Shown: positions 41,011 to 49,667, counted from the stretch's first letter. The stretch is DNA of 64,000 nucleotides from Tabrizicola sp. (GCF_030694085.1 NZ_JAUXZE010000042.1:1-64000); one strand, 5' to 3'. Made by a program: numbers and translations. The notes: generated by a model not told the origin, from the letters alone.

Positions 41011-41054
41011 AAAATCCTTTGAAGGATTTTGCAAAAGCCTTTCAGGACTTTTGC
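41011..41054 (-). promoter_or_regulatory. Tandem hairpins between accC and aat; one hides the aat ribosome site
   Basis: On the minus strand two palindromes lie in tandem: GCAAAAG...CTTTTGC (41031-41054) and AAAATCCTTCAAAGGATTTT (41011-41030). The second's 3' arm contains AAGGA, spaced about eight bases from the aat GTG, so folding would mask it. They may instead act as weak terminators after accC or be dispersed palindromes. Confidence 0.55.
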
Positions 41055-41087
41055 GGCGGGGCGACCCTGTCGGAACGCCCCGTCAAT

Positions 41088-42434
41088 TCAGGCGAACTTC
41101 TGCGCCAGCCACTTTTCCAGCCAGTGAATGTTGTATTCGCCGTTCTGGATGTCCGGTTCCGCCAACAGCAGGTGGAACAGCGGAATTGACGTGTCGATTC
41201 CGTCGATGATCAGCTCGGACAAGGCACGTTTCAGACGCGCCAAAGCCTCGGGCCGGTCGCGGCCGTGTACGATCAGCTTGCCGATCAGGCTGTCGTAATA
41301 GGGAGGAATCCGGTAGCCGTCGTAAATGGCGCTGTCCATCCGCACGCCCAGGCCGCCCGGCGCATGGAACTGGGTGATCCGGCCGGGGCAGGGCGAGAAG
41401 TTCGGGATCTTCTCGGCGTTGATCCTGACCTCGATGCAGTGACCGTTGATCTCCAGCTCATCTTGCGTGAATGACAGGCCCATTCCAGAGGCGACGCGGA
41501 TCTGTTCGCGCACAAGGTCGACGCCGAAGATGCCTTCGGTCACCGGATGTTCGACTTGCAGGCGGGTGTTCATCTCGATGAAGTAGAACTTGCCGTCTTC
41601 GTACAGGAACTCGATCGTGCCCGCGCCGATGTAATTCAGCTTCTTCATAGCGTTGGCGCAGATCATGCCGATCTCGCTGCGCAGCTTCGGCGTGATCGCC
41701 GGGCCGGGGGCTTCCTCGAACACCTTCTGGTGGCGGCGCTGCAAGGAGCAGTCGCGTTCGCCCAGATGCACCGCATCGCCCCTGCCGTCACCGAAAACCT
41801 GTATCTCGATGTGGCGTGGGCGCTGGAGATATTTCTCCATGTAGACTTCGTCGTTGCCGAAGGCGTTCTTGGCTTCGCTGCGGGCGGTGCGGAAAGCGAT
41901 CTCAAGCTCGGTCGCGTTGGTGGCGACCTTCATGCCCCGTCCGCCGCCGCCCGCGGTGGCCTTGATGATGACGGGATAGCCGATTTCTTCCGCGACGGTC
42001 TTCGCCGTCTCGAAGTCAGGAACTCCGCCGTCCGAGCCCGGGACGACCGGAATACCCAGCTCCTTAGCGGTCACTTTGGCGGTGATCTTGTCGCCCATGA
42101 TGCGGATATGTTCCGCGCTGGGTCCGATGAAGGTCAGGCCGTGATCTTCCAGCGCCTGCGCGAAAGCGGCGTTCTCTGAGAGGAACCCGTAGCCCGGATG
42201 AACCGCCTGAGCGCCGGTGATCTCGCAGGCCGAGATGATCGCGGCCTTGGACAGGTAGCTTTCCGAGGACGGGGCCGGGCCGATGCAGACGCTCTCATCA
42301 GCCATGCGGACATGCATCGCGTCGGCGTCTGCGGTGGAATGAACGGCGACCGACTTGATCCCCATTTCCTGGCAGGCCCGGATCACGCGCAGCGCGATCT
42401 CACCCCGGTTGGCGATCAGGATCTTATCGAACAT
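41088..42434 (-). CDS. accC: Acetyl-CoA carboxylase, biotin carboxylase subunit
   Basis: 448 residues, standard. ATP-grasp features: [59 protein letters not shown] and [16 protein letters not shown]. It carboxylates biotin on AccB using bicarbonate and ATP, the first half-reaction of malonyl-CoA synthesis. It begins 12 bases after accB and is followed by aat in the same orientation. Confidence 0.96.
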   Translation of the reverse strand: MFDKILIANRGEIALRVIRACQEMGIKSVAVHSTADADAMHVRMADESVCIGPAPSSESYLSKAAIISACEITGAQAVHPGYGFLSENAAFAQALEDHGLTFIGPSAEHIRIMGDKITAKVTAKELGIPVVPGSDGGVPDFETAKTVAEEIGYPVIIKATAGGGGRGMKVATNATELEIAFRTARSEAKNAFGNDEVYMEKYLQRPRHIEIQVFGDGRGDAVHLGERDCSLQRRHQKVFEEAPGPAITPKLRSEIGMICANAMKKLNYIGAGTIEFLYEDGKFYFIEMNTRLQVEHPVTEGIFGVDLVREQIRVASGMGLSFTQDELEINGHCIEVRINAEKIPNFSPCPGRITQFHAPGGLGVRMDSAIYDGYRIPPYYDSLIGKLIVHGRDRPEALARLKRALSELIIDGIDTSIPLFHLLLAEPDIQNGEYNIHWLEKWLAQKFA

Positions 42435-42446
42435 GGGTGTCTTCCC

Positions 42447-42935
42447 TTATTCGATGATCATCAGAGGGGCGCCGTATTCGACCGGGTGGCCATCCTCGAC
42501 CAGGATGCGCTTTACCGTGCCTGCGCGCGGGGCGGGGATGTGGTTCATCGTCTTCATCGCCTCGATGATCAGAACGGTCTGACCTTCGGTGACCTGGGCA
42601 CCGATGGTTGCGAAGGGCGCGGAACCGGGCTCGGCGGCCAGGTAGACCGTGCCGACCATCGGCGAGGTCACGGCACCGGGATGCTGGGCCGGGTCTTCGT
42701 TGACCACGGCGGCAGCCGGGGCAGCCGCAGAGGCAACGGGGGCGTGATGCGCGACCTGGGCCGGGGCAGCGGCGGCGACCGTCACCACGTTCGACTGCTT
42801 GACGACCCGAACCTCCAGGCTGTCATCCTCGCCGTATTCCCGCTTCACCGACAGTTCGGTCAGATCGTTCTTGTTCAGAAGCTCGGCAAGCGCCGAGATG
42901 AAGGCAACGTCGGTGTCGGTGTTCTGCTTGCTCAT
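42447..42935 (-). CDS. accB: Acetyl-CoA carboxylase biotin carboxyl carrier protein
   Basis: 162 residues. The C-terminal biotinyl domain carries the biotin lysine in LIIEAMKTMNHIPAP. A Pro/Ala linker (about 55-90) precedes it and a short N-terminal helix domain starts MSKQNTDTDVAFISALAELL. ATG 42935 is preferred over a long upstream extension without homology. First gene of accB-accC-aat; it diverges from preT across about 250 bases. Confidence 0.95.
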   Translation of the reverse strand: MSKQNTDTDVAFISALAELLNKNDLTELSVKREYGEDDSLEVRVVKQSNVVTVAAAAPAQVAHHAPVASAAAPAAAVVNEDPAQHPGAVTSPMVGTVYLAAEPGSAPFATIGAQVTEGQTVLIIEAMKTMNHIPAPRAGTVKRILVEDGHPVEYGAPLMIIE

Positions 42936-43185
42936 CGGGTCCTCTGTTCTTCTCTGCCCTGGGCGCGCGCGGGTTGGCCGTGGCCCCCCGCAGTCTGGTA
43001 TGCGGCGCTTATACGCGACCGGGCCGGGGCTGAAAAGCCGCGAAAGCGTTGGCGCTACCAACGCTGGCTGCCTGGAAATTGGGCAAAGCCAGGGAAAACT
43101 GCGGCCTGGAAAATTTACCGTTTGATAAAAAATAAGACCTGTGCCAGCCTTTCGGAAACAAGCCCAGGGGAGGACCAGACGTCCC

Positions 43186-44505
43186 ATGACGAACAGCCCG
43201 CTGACGCCCGGCATCGTTCCGGGTCGCCTGCCAGCCGAAACCTATTGCAGGAACTTCGCTGATCACGAGCCGCCGCTTGATGCGCATGAGGCCAGGGTCG
43301 CGGCAGACCGCTGCTATTTCTGCCATGACGCGCCCTGCATCACGGCCTGTCCGACGTCGATCGACATCCCGCTTTTCATCCGCCAGATCGCCACCGGCAC
43401 TGCCGAAGTGGCCGCAAAGACGATCTGGTCCCAGAACATCCTGGGCGGCATCTGCGCCCGCGTCTGCCCCACCGAGACGCTGTGCGAGGAAGCCTGCGTC
43501 CGCGAGGCCGCCGAGGGCAAACCGGTCGAGATCGGGCGGCTCCAGCGCTTTGCCACCGACAAGGCGATGGCCAAGGGCCTGCACCCCTTCGCCCGCGCAG
43601 CCGGCACTGGCAAGCGCATCGCGGTGGTCGGGGCGGGTCCGGCGGGCCTGGCCTGCGCGCACCGGCTGGCCATGCACGGCCATGACGTCGTGATCTTCGA
43701 ACGCCGCCCCAAGGCCGGAGGGCTCAACGAATACGGCATCGCCAGCTACAAAGCGACCGGCGGCTTTGCGCAAAAGGAAGTCGACTGGCTGCTTCAGATC
43801 GGTGGGATCGAGATCCGCACCGGCATGGAGCTTGGCCGCGACATCAGCCTTGACCAGCTGACCTCCGACTTCGACGCGGTGTTCCTCGGCATCGGCCTTG
43901 CCGGCGTCAACGCTCTCAGGGCTGCGGGCGAGGACCTTTCTGGCGTCCACAATGCCGTCGACTTCATCGCCGAACTGCGCCAGGCCCCCGATGTCGCGAC
44001 CCTGCCCATCGGCCGCGATGTCGTGGTGATCGGTGGCGGCATGACCGCCGTGGACGCTGCCGTTCAGTCGAAGCTCCTCGGAGCCGAGACTGTCACCATC
44101 GTCTATCGCCGCGGCCAGGAAAAGATGTCCGCCTCGGGCTACGAGCAGGAGCACGCCGCCCAGGCCGGGGTGCGGATCATCCACAACGCCGCCCCGGTGC
44201 GCGTCCTTGGCAACGGCAGTGCCGAAGCGGTGGAGTTCGCCTATACCTCCGATGGCCCGACGGGGCTGACCCTCTCGGCCGAGACCTTCACCCTGAAGGC
44301 CGACCAGGTCTTCAAGGCCATCGGCCAGACGCTTACCGGCGCGCCCGGGACCCTGCCTGTCGCGGGTGGCAAGCTAGCGGGAGCCTCGGGCAAGGTCTGG
44401 GTCGGCGGCGATTGCGCGGCGGGGGGCGAGGACTTGACCGTCACCGCCGTCGCCGAGGGCCGCGACGCCGCCGAGGCGATGCACATCCAGCTTATGGCTT
44501 TGTAA
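43186..44505 (+). CDS. preT: NAD-dependent dihydropyrimidine dehydrogenase subunit PreT
   Basis: 439 residues. N-terminal cysteine motifs for Fe-S clusters are CYFCHDAPCITACP and CARVCPTETLCEEACVR. The FAD-binding loop is AVVGAGPAGLACAHRLA and the NAD(H) loop VVVIGGGMTAVDAAVQ. With PreA it reduces uracil and thymine to dihydropyrimidines, the first step of the reductive pathway. ATG 43186 follows GGGGAGGA. A DedA-type gene intervenes before preA. Confidence 0.93.
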   Translation: MTNSPLTPGIVPGRLPAETYCRNFADHEPPLDAHEARVAADRCYFCHDAPCITACPTSIDIPLFIRQIATGTAEVAAKTIWSQNILGGICARVCPTETLCEEACVREAAEGKPVEIGRLQRFATDKAMAKGLHPFARAAGTGKRIAVVGAGPAGLACAHRLAMHGHDVVIFERRPKAGGLNEYGIASYKATGGFAQKEVDWLLQIGGIEIRTGMELGRDISLDQLTSDFDAVFLGIGLAGVNALRAAGEDLSGVHNAVDFIAELRQAPDVATLPIGRDVVVIGGGMTAVDAAVQSKLLGAETVTIVYRRGQEKMSASGYEQEHAAQAGVRIIHNAAPVRVLGNGSAEAVEFAYTSDGPTGLTLSAETFTLKADQVFKAIGQTLTGAPGTLPVAGGKLAGASGKVWVGGDCAAGGEDLTVTAVAEGRDAAEAMHIQLMAL

Positions 44506-44571
44506 TGGCTGTGCTTCTCTCTTGCTTTATTCAGGGACCCGGGTCAGAAGGGGCGCGGCAAGAGGTGTCCC

Positions 44572-45102
44572 CTGGAAGAGTTCGCGCAAAGCATCATCGC
44601 CTTCATCGAACAGAACCAGACCTGGTTTCCGTTCATCATGGTGCTTTTCGCGGCGGCCGAGACCACGGCCTTCCTGTCGCTTCTGATCCCCTCGACGCCC
44701 GTTCTGGCCGCCGTCGGGGCCTTGGCCGCGACCGGGGCGCTGTCGTTCAACGCGCTCTGGATCGGGGCCACGGTCGGGGCGCTGATCGGTTCGACCTTCA
44801 GCTACTGGCTGGGGCGCCGCTACGGCACGCATATCCTGACGATGCGACCCTTGCGCGACCACCCGGACTGGGTGGCGAAAGCGCAGGCCACCTTCGACAA
44901 ATACGGCCCGGTGACAATCTTCATCGGCCATTTCACCACCATCTTCCGGCCCGTGGTCTTTCTGATGGCCGGGATGAGCGGCATGACCCTGCCGCGCTTC
45001 CTGTTCTGGAACACGCTTGGCTGCGTGGCCTGGGCCTTCATCGTGCCGAAGCTTGGCCAGGTCGGCGGCGATCTTATCGGCTGGATCTGGTCGCTGTTCT
45101 GA
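44572..45102 (+). CDS. DedA/SNARE-associated family membrane protein with a probable CTG start
   Basis: 176 residues if translation begins at CTG 44572, which has AGAGGTG upstream and yields LEEFAQSIIAFIEQNQTW, the expected N-terminal amphipathic helix of DedA proteins. The first in-frame ATG is 44638 and would delete it; no ATG or GTG start exists in this frame back to the TAA at 44503-44505, where preT ends. Features: AAETTAFLSLLIPSTPVLA, SYWLGRRYG, GHFTTIFRPVVFLMAGMSGM. DedA proteins are inner-membrane lipid-flippase-related or proton-linked transporters. It lies between preT and preA, presumably co-transcribed. Confidence 0.78.
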   Translation: MEEFAQSIIAFIEQNQTWFPFIMVLFAAAETTAFLSLLIPSTPVLAAVGALAATGALSFNALWIGATVGALIGSTFSYWLGRRYGTHILTMRPLRDHPDWVAKAQATFDKYGPVTIFIGHFTTIFRPVVFLMAGMSGMTLPRFLFWNTLGCVAWAFIVPKLGQVGGDLIGWIWSLF

Positions 45103-45123
45103 CCGCCCGCCCTGCTGTCAAGG

Positions 45124-45150
45124 AAGGTGGGCGGATCGCCCACCCTACTT
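45124..45150. repeat. Dispersed palindrome, copy 2
   Basis: GGTGGGCG, GAT, CGCCCACC followed by CTACTT. It matches the copy at 503-530 over 25 of 26 bases with one single-base indel. Located between the DedA-type gene and preA. Confidence 0.7.
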
Positions 45151-45189
45151 CCCCCGCATCACTCCCCGCGTGCCGCAAGGAGGCTTCTC

Positions 45190-46488
45190 ATGGCTGACCT
45201 CAGCTCGAATTTCATTGGCATCAAGTCGCCGAACCCGTTCTGGCTGGCCTCGGCCCCGCCGACGGACAAGAAGTACAACGTCGAGCGTGCCTTCGAGGCA
45301 GGCTGGGGCGGCGTGGTCTGGAAGACGCTTGGTGCGGAAGGCCCGCCCATCGTCAACGTGAACGGCCCGCGCTACGGCGCGATCTGGGGCGCGGACCGCC
45401 GCCTTCTGGGCCTGAACAACATCGAGCTGATCACCGACCGCCCGCTTGAGGTGAACCTTCAGGAAATCAAGGAGGTCAAGCGCAAGTGGAAGGACCGGGC
45501 GCTGGTCATCAGCCTGATGGTTCCCTGTGACGAGGATTCGTGGAAGGACATCCTGTCCCGGATCGAGGATACCGAGGCCGACGGGGTAGAGCTCAACTTC
45601 GGCTGCCCGCATGGCATGGCCGAACGCGGCATGGGTTCCGCCGTGGGACAGGTCCCGGAATACATCGAGATGGTGACGCGCTGGGTCAAGCAATACAGCC
45701 GCATGCCCTGCATCGTGAAGCTGACGCCCAACGTCACCTCGATCCTTCCGCCGGCGCTGGCGGCGAACCGGGGTGGGGCGGATGCGGTCAGCCTGATCAA
45801 CACCATCAAGTCGATCACCAATGTCGATCTGGACCACTTCTCGCCTTTCCCGATGATCGACGGCAAGGGTTCGCATGGCGGCTATTGCGGCCCGGCGGTG
45901 AAGCCCATCGCGCTGAACATGGTGGCCGAGATTGCCCGGCATCAGGAAACCCGCGGCCTTCCGATCAGCGGCATCGGCGGCGTCACCACCTGGCGCGACG
46001 CGGCCGAGTTCATGGCCTTGGGCGCGGGCAACGTGCAGGTCTGCACTGCGGCGATGACCTATGGCTTCAAGATCGTGCAGGAAATGATCTCGGGCCTGTC
46101 GCAATACCTCGACGATAAAGAGATGTCTCTCGACAACCTGGTCGGCCGCGCTGTGCCGAACTTCGTCGAATGGCAGCACCTGAACCTCAACTACGTGACG
46201 AAGGCAGAGATCGACCAGGACCTCTGCATCTCTTGCGGTCGTTGCTATGCGGCCTGCGAGGATACCAGTCACCAGGCCATCGCCATGTCGCCCGACCGGG
46301 TGTTCACGGTGAAGGACGACGAATGTGTGGCCTGCAACCTTTGCGTCGATGTTTGCCCGGTGGACAACTGCATCACGATGCGCGAACTGCCGAAGGGGGC
46401 CGTTGACCCGCGCACCGGCAAGGTTGTCGGCGATTTCGCCGACTGGACGACGCACCCGAACAACCCGATGGCTCAGGCGGCTGAATGA
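45190..46488 (+). CDS. preA: NAD-dependent dihydropyrimidine dehydrogenase subunit PreA
   Basis: 432 residues. The FMN barrel of the dihydroorotate-dehydrogenase type runs to about 320 (KSPNPFWLASAPPTDKKYN, VELNFGCPHGMAERGMG, ISGIGGVTTWRDAAEFMALG). A C-terminal ferredoxin domain then has two 4Fe-4S motifs: CISCGRCYAACED and CVACNLCVDVCPV. It reduces the pyrimidine ring with electrons from PreT. ATG 45190 follows AAGGAGG. The stop overlaps the next gene (ATGA). Confidence 0.95.
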   Translation: MADLSSNFIGIKSPNPFWLASAPPTDKKYNVERAFEAGWGGVVWKTLGAEGPPIVNVNGPRYGAIWGADRRLLGLNNIELITDRPLEVNLQEIKEVKRKWKDRALVISLMVPCDEDSWKDILSRIEDTEADGVELNFGCPHGMAERGMGSAVGQVPEYIEMVTRWVKQYSRMPCIVKLTPNVTSILPPALAANRGGADAVSLINTIKSITNVDLDHFSPFPMIDGKGSHGGYCGPAVKPIALNMVAEIARHQETRGLPISGIGGVTTWRDAAEFMALGAGNVQVCTAAMTYGFKIVQEMISGLSQYLDDKEMSLDNLVGRAVPNFVEWQHLNLNYVTKAEIDQDLCISCGRCYAACEDTSHQAIAMSPDRVFTVKDDECVACNLCVDVCPVDNCITMRELPKGAVDPRTGKVVGDFADWTTHPNNPMAQAAE

Positions 46489-47066
46489 ACGGACCTGCGG
46501 TCGATCAGGCCGCAGCGCGGATCGAAGACGCAGCCCGGCGGCAGGCCGGGCCGCTGATCGTCGCCATCGACGGCCGCAGCGGGACCGGCAAGTCGACGCT
46601 GGCCGAAGCCCTCGCCAAGCGATTGCCCGCTGTGGTGATCGAAGGCGACGACTTCTATGCCGGCGGCATCGGACTCGCGGGCGACCCGCCTCATGCCCGC
46701 GCTGCCCGCTGCATCGACTGGCAGGCGCAGCGCCCGGTGCTGTCCGCCTTGCGGCAGGGCCAGCCCGCCCGCTATCACGCCTTTGACTGGGACGCCTTCG
46801 ACGGCTCACTGTCCCGGATTGCGACAGAGATTGCCCCGGCGCCAATCGTCATTCTGGAAGGGGTCTATGCCGCACGTCCCGAACTGCGCGACCTTTTCGA
46901 TCTGTGCATCCTTGTCCGGGTCCCCGACGCGCTGCGCCAGGCCCGCCTGATCGCGCGGGAGGGCGCGCTGGGGCCGTGGGAGTTGCAATGGCACGAGGCC
47001 GAAGAATGGTACTTCGCCGATACCGCCCCTGTGGCCGCTTTCGACCTGATGCTTGACCTGGATTAG
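46485..47066 (+). CDS. P-loop kinase, uridine kinase-like
   Basis: 193 residues. Walker A GRSGTGKSTLAEAL near residues 30-43, the acidic switch VVIEGDDFYAGG, and LEGVYAARPELRDLFDLCIL. These are typical of uridine kinase and related small-molecule kinases. It is coupled to preA by a four-base overlap, so the product may phosphorylate a nucleoside or a related metabolite in the same pathway, though salvage beside degradation is unusual. It ends four bases inside a convergent small gene. Confidence 0.75.
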   Translation: MNGPAVDQAAARIEDAARRQAGPLIVAIDGRSGTGKSTLAEALAKRLPAVVIEGDDFYAGGIGLAGDPPHARAARCIDWQAQRPVLSALRQGQPARYHAFDWDAFDGSLSRIATEIAPAPIVILEGVYAARPELRDLFDLCILVRVPDALRQARLIAREGALGPWELQWHEAEEWYFADTAPVAAFDLMLDLD

Positions 47067-47365
47067 GGCAGGGGCAGGGGGCTAAGTCCAGCCGCGATGC
47101 TGGCCTTGATATAGGCGTCGCGTGCGGCCTGGGCGGCGACCGCCCTTGCCTCGGCTGCGGGATGATGATCCTCATCCCGTTCGGCAAGGTCCACCGCAAT
47201 CTGCGCTGCGAGGCCCGCGGGCTGATGCACAGCCTCGCGCCGCAAGGTATCTGTCACCGGGCGCGCACTTTGTGCTGCCGCCACGCTTGTGGCCCGGTCC
47301 GGGACCTGTTGCGAGACGGATGGCAGAACCGGCGTCAGCGACCGGATGGATGAAACAAGGTCCAT
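47063..47365 (-). CDS. Small protein of unknown function (100 aa)
   Basis: 100 residues, low complexity and rich in Ala, Val, Pro, Gln and Arg, with no membrane segment: MDLVSSIRSLTPVLPSVSQQ at the start, and a helical-looking middle (QPAGLAAQIAVDLAERDEDH). ATG 47365 has a good GGAGG six bases upstream, so it is likely real. I do not recognise the family. It converges with the P-loop kinase gene by four bases. The 172 bases upstream are AT-rich. Confidence 0.6.
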   Translation of the reverse strand: MDLVSSIRSLTPVLPSVSQQVPDRATSVAAAQSARPVTDTLRREAVHQPAGLAAQIAVDLAERDEDHHPAAEARAVAAQAARDAYIKASIAAGLSPLPLP

Positions 47366-47537
47366 GATCGACCTCCATGTTGACCCCCTGGAGCCACAAT
47401 ACCTCAGACTTTGCTAACGGCCATCGCCGAAATGCCTAAAATGCCGGGGATCGCAGATCCAAACCTTTCCAGAAGGTTAACATATTTTAATAGTGCATTG
47501 ATTCATTTAAGATAAGTCATTCGGTCCACCCTGGACA

Positions 47538-48152
47538 TCACGGCGTCAGAAGCCGCGTGAAGAGGGTCTCCAGAAATCCACCGGCTTCCGAAATGGGGTC
47601 ACGCCCCGGCCCGAGGACCGCCCGGACCTGCACCTCGAAGTCCGCATAGTGCTGCGTCAGCGCCCAGATCGAGAAGACCAGGTGTACCGGATCGACCCGG
47701 GCGATCCGCCCCTCGTCCATCCAGCGGGTCAGAACCGCCGCCTTGTCCTCGACCAGTCGCCGCAAGTCACCCTCGATCGCCGCCCGCATCCGCGGTGCCC
47801 CCTGGAGGATTTCATTGGCGAAAAGACGGCTCTCCCTTGGGAAATCGCGCGCCAGGTCCAGCTTGCGCCGGACATAGGCCAGGATCTCCTGCAACGGCTG
47901 TCCGGCGGGATTCATTGCCCGCAACGGGTCCAGCCAGGTGTCCAGAAGCCCGGTCAACAATGCTGTGTGAACTTCTTCCTTCGAACGGAAGTAATACAGC
48001 AGGTTCGGCTTCGACAGCCCCGCCACTTCGGCGATCTGGTCCAGCGTCGCACCCCGGAACCCATGCAGCGAGAACACCTCAAGCGCCGCGTCCAGGATGA
48101 CCTCGCGGTTGCGCTGCTGAATGCGGGATCGGGGGCGGGGCGTGGGCGACAT
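47538..48152 (-). CDS. TetR family transcriptional regulator, RutR/YcdC type (1)
   Basis: 204 residues. The N-terminal HTH is at about 20-65: ILDAALEVFSLHGFRGATLD, QIAEVAGLSKPNLLYYFRSK. The C-terminal half resembles the YcdC/RutR ligand domain (IWALTQHYADFEVQVRAVLG). A paralogue with the same domain layout is encoded at 48969-49616. Ligand is likely a pyrimidine or related degradation intermediate by context. ATG 48152 has AGGA before it. It lies downstream of the UPF0303 gene, with the gap 48153-48506 between. Confidence 0.85.
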   Translation of the reverse strand: MSPTPRPRSRIQQRNREVILDAALEVFSLHGFRGATLDQIAEVAGLSKPNLLYYFRSKEEVHTALLTGLLDTWLDPLRAMNPAGQPLQEILAYVRRKLDLARDFPRESRLFANEILQGAPRMRAAIEGDLRRLVEDKAAVLTRWMDEGRIARVDPVHLVFSIWALTQHYADFEVQVRAVLGPGRDPISEAGGFLETLFTRLLTP

Positions 48153-48506
48153 GGGTCCTGGAACACGGCTGCGGACCCCTTGGATAGCCCGGCGGCGCGT
48201 TCAAGGTCAAATGGTTCGCCGCAATCTGGTCGAGCAACCGCGCCGAATTCGGGCACGGTAAAGCAGTCCCAAGATCGCCTTGCCAGCCGTCAGGTACTGC
48301 GCTGCGCAGACGGTGATCGTCGGGCTACTGCTCTGCCTGCATGATGCTCCAGAGGAGTAGTGGAACCAGCGCGGTGATAAGCAAGAGCGAACGCTTGAAG
48401 CTTGAAACCATTGAAGTCTCCCTGAGTCTTGCCCAAGGAAGCTTGGCAGTTTCGCGACGCATGCAAGCACCTGCGAGAAACCGCCGCACAGACAAGGGTC
48501 GGCGGT
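48153..48506. other. 354-base stretch without an established gene
   Basis: Between the UPF0303 gene and TetR (1). The only coding candidate I can support is a 28-codon minus-strand frame at 48325-48411. The part 48325-48480 is less GC-rich than its neighbours. No tRNA or clear terminator was found. Confidence 0.6.
48325..48411 (-). CDS. Candidate 28-residue single-pass membrane peptide
   Basis: ATG at 48409-48411 on the minus strand is preceded by CAGGGAG six bases away. The frame encodes MVSSFKRSLLLITALV, then PLLLWSIMQAEQ and a TAG stop. A basic N-terminus, one hydrophobic helix of about 17 residues and a short polar C-terminus fit a small inner-membrane protein. Short size means it may be chance. 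It lies between UPF0303 and TetR (1). Confidence 0.35.
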   Translation of the reverse strand: MVSSFKRSLLLITALVPLLLWSIMQAEQ

Positions 48507-48959
48507 TTAGCCTGCCAGCAGCGTCTTGATCGCTCGTACGACCAGCTTGTGATCCTCGACCTGCGGCAAGCCCGAGACGGTTGCGACCGCCACCACGCCC
48601 ACGCCCTTGACCCGGATCGGAACCGCCCCGCCGCTGTCGGCATAGTCCGCCCCCGACAGTCCGTGCTTGTCCAGGGCCTCACTCTTCGCCCGGTTCCGCG
48701 CCGCAACCAGGAGGGACGGCACCTGGAACATCAGTGCCGTATTCGACTTCCGCCGCGCCCAGAGATCGTTCAGCGGTGCGGACCCGGGTAGGCCTGCGTG
48801 AAACAGCACCCGGTCCGCCGTGCGGATGTCGATGACTACCGGTAGGCGGTCCGGGAGCGCGAGGTCAACAAGGATCTGCCCCAGGTGCAGGGCCGTCGCC
48901 TCATCGAAACGCGGCAGCTCAAGCGCGGCAAACTCCGCTTCAAGGTCAGCAATATCCAT
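48507..48959 (-). CDS. UPF0303 / heme-degrading-domain (DUF336-type) protein
   Basis: 150 residues. PVVIDIRTADRVLFHAGLPG, NDLWARRKSNTALMFQVPSL and the C-terminal YADSGGAVPIRVKGVGVVAV, VSGLPQVEDHKLVVRAIK are typical of the UPF0303 family. Proteins of this fold bind heme or small ligands; a role in the pyrimidine region is not established. Three ATG codons are in tandem (48959, 48962, 48965); 48959 is best spaced from AGGGG, which overlaps the upstream TetR stop, so translation is probably coupled to it. Confidence 0.8.
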   Translation of the reverse strand: MDIADLEAEFAALELPRFDEATALHLGQILVDLALPDRLPVVIDIRTADRVLFHAGLPGSAPLNDLWARRKSNTALMFQVPSLLVAARNRAKSEALDKHGLSGADYADSGGAVPIRVKGVGVVAVATVSGLPQVEDHKLVVRAIKTLLAG

Positions 48960-48968
48960 CATCATCCC

Positions 48969-49616
48969 CTAAATCGCCCCGATCCCGCGCAGGACCATGT
49001 CCTTCACGCTGGCCTTCGCCTCGCGCCACTGCCTGTCGGTCAGGGGCGCCCCCCCGTTCAAGGTCTGGATCTGATGGCCAAAATCCGCATAGTGCTGCGT
49101 TGTCGCCCAGAGCATGTACAGAAGATGCCGCGGATTCACCGGCTGCATCTTTCCTTCGTCGATCCAGCGCTGGATGACGGCGATCCGTCCATTCGTCCAG
49201 TCCCGCAGCGTCGTCTCGAGATAATCCTGGATCACCGGAGCGCCGTGCATCACTTCCGAGGCCCAGACCTTTGACCCATGCGGATGCGTGCGGCTGATGT
49301 CCATCTTGGCGTCGATATAGGCTCCGATCCCTTCGACCGGACCAGGAGCGTTGTCAAAGCTGGAGGCGGCATCCAGCCAGATTTCGAAGATCTGCTGCAC
49401 GACCCGGCGGTAAAGGTCTTCCTTGGTGGCGAAGTAGTAATGCAGGTTCGCCTTCGGCAGCCCCGCCATGTCCGCAATCAGCTGCATCGTGGCACCGCCG
49501 AACCCGGCCTCGGCAAAGACCTTCTCGGCGGCCTCCAGAATGGCGCGTTCGTTCTCGCGCCGGATATCCGTGCGTCGGCCGGGCTTCAGGCGTGAAATCT
49601 GGGCGTCGCCGCTCAT
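48969..49616 (-). CDS. TetR family transcriptional regulator, RutR/YcdC type (2)
   Basis: 215 residues. HTH at about 22-70: ILEAAEKVFAEAGFGGATMQ, LIADMAGLPKANLHYYFATK. The C-terminal domain (WASEVMHGAPVIQDYLETTL, MLWATTQHYADFGHQIQ) matches RutR, the uracil/thymine-sensing regulator. It is divergent from the N-carbamoyl hydrolase, and two RutR-like sites lie in the shared promoter region, consistent with direct control of that operon and itself. ATG 49616 is used. The gene is followed by UPF0303. Confidence 0.88.
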   Translation of the reverse strand: MSGDAQISRLKPGRRTDIRRENERAILEAAEKVFAEAGFGGATMQLIADMAGLPKANLHYYFATKEDLYRRVVQQIFEIWLDAASSFDNAPGPVEGIGAYIDAKMDISRTHPHGSKVWASEVMHGAPVIQDYLETTLRDWTNGRIAVIQRWIDEGKMQPVNPRHLLYMLWATTQHYADFGHQIQTLNGGAPLTDRQWREAKASVKDMVLRGIGAI

Positions 49617-49633
49617 CGGTTCCCGGATTTTTG

Positions 49634-49649
49634 TTGACCGTCTGGTCAG
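49634..49649. promoter_or_regulatory. RutR-like operator 1
   Basis: TTGACCGTCTGGTCAG contains the palindrome TGACC-GTCT-GGTCA. This is the RutR pattern TTGACCA-nn-TGGTCAA as known from E. coli. It is 18 bases upstream of the TetR (2) start. Confidence 0.75.
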
Positions 49650-49667
49650 GTTGTGCTGCGCTTCACC

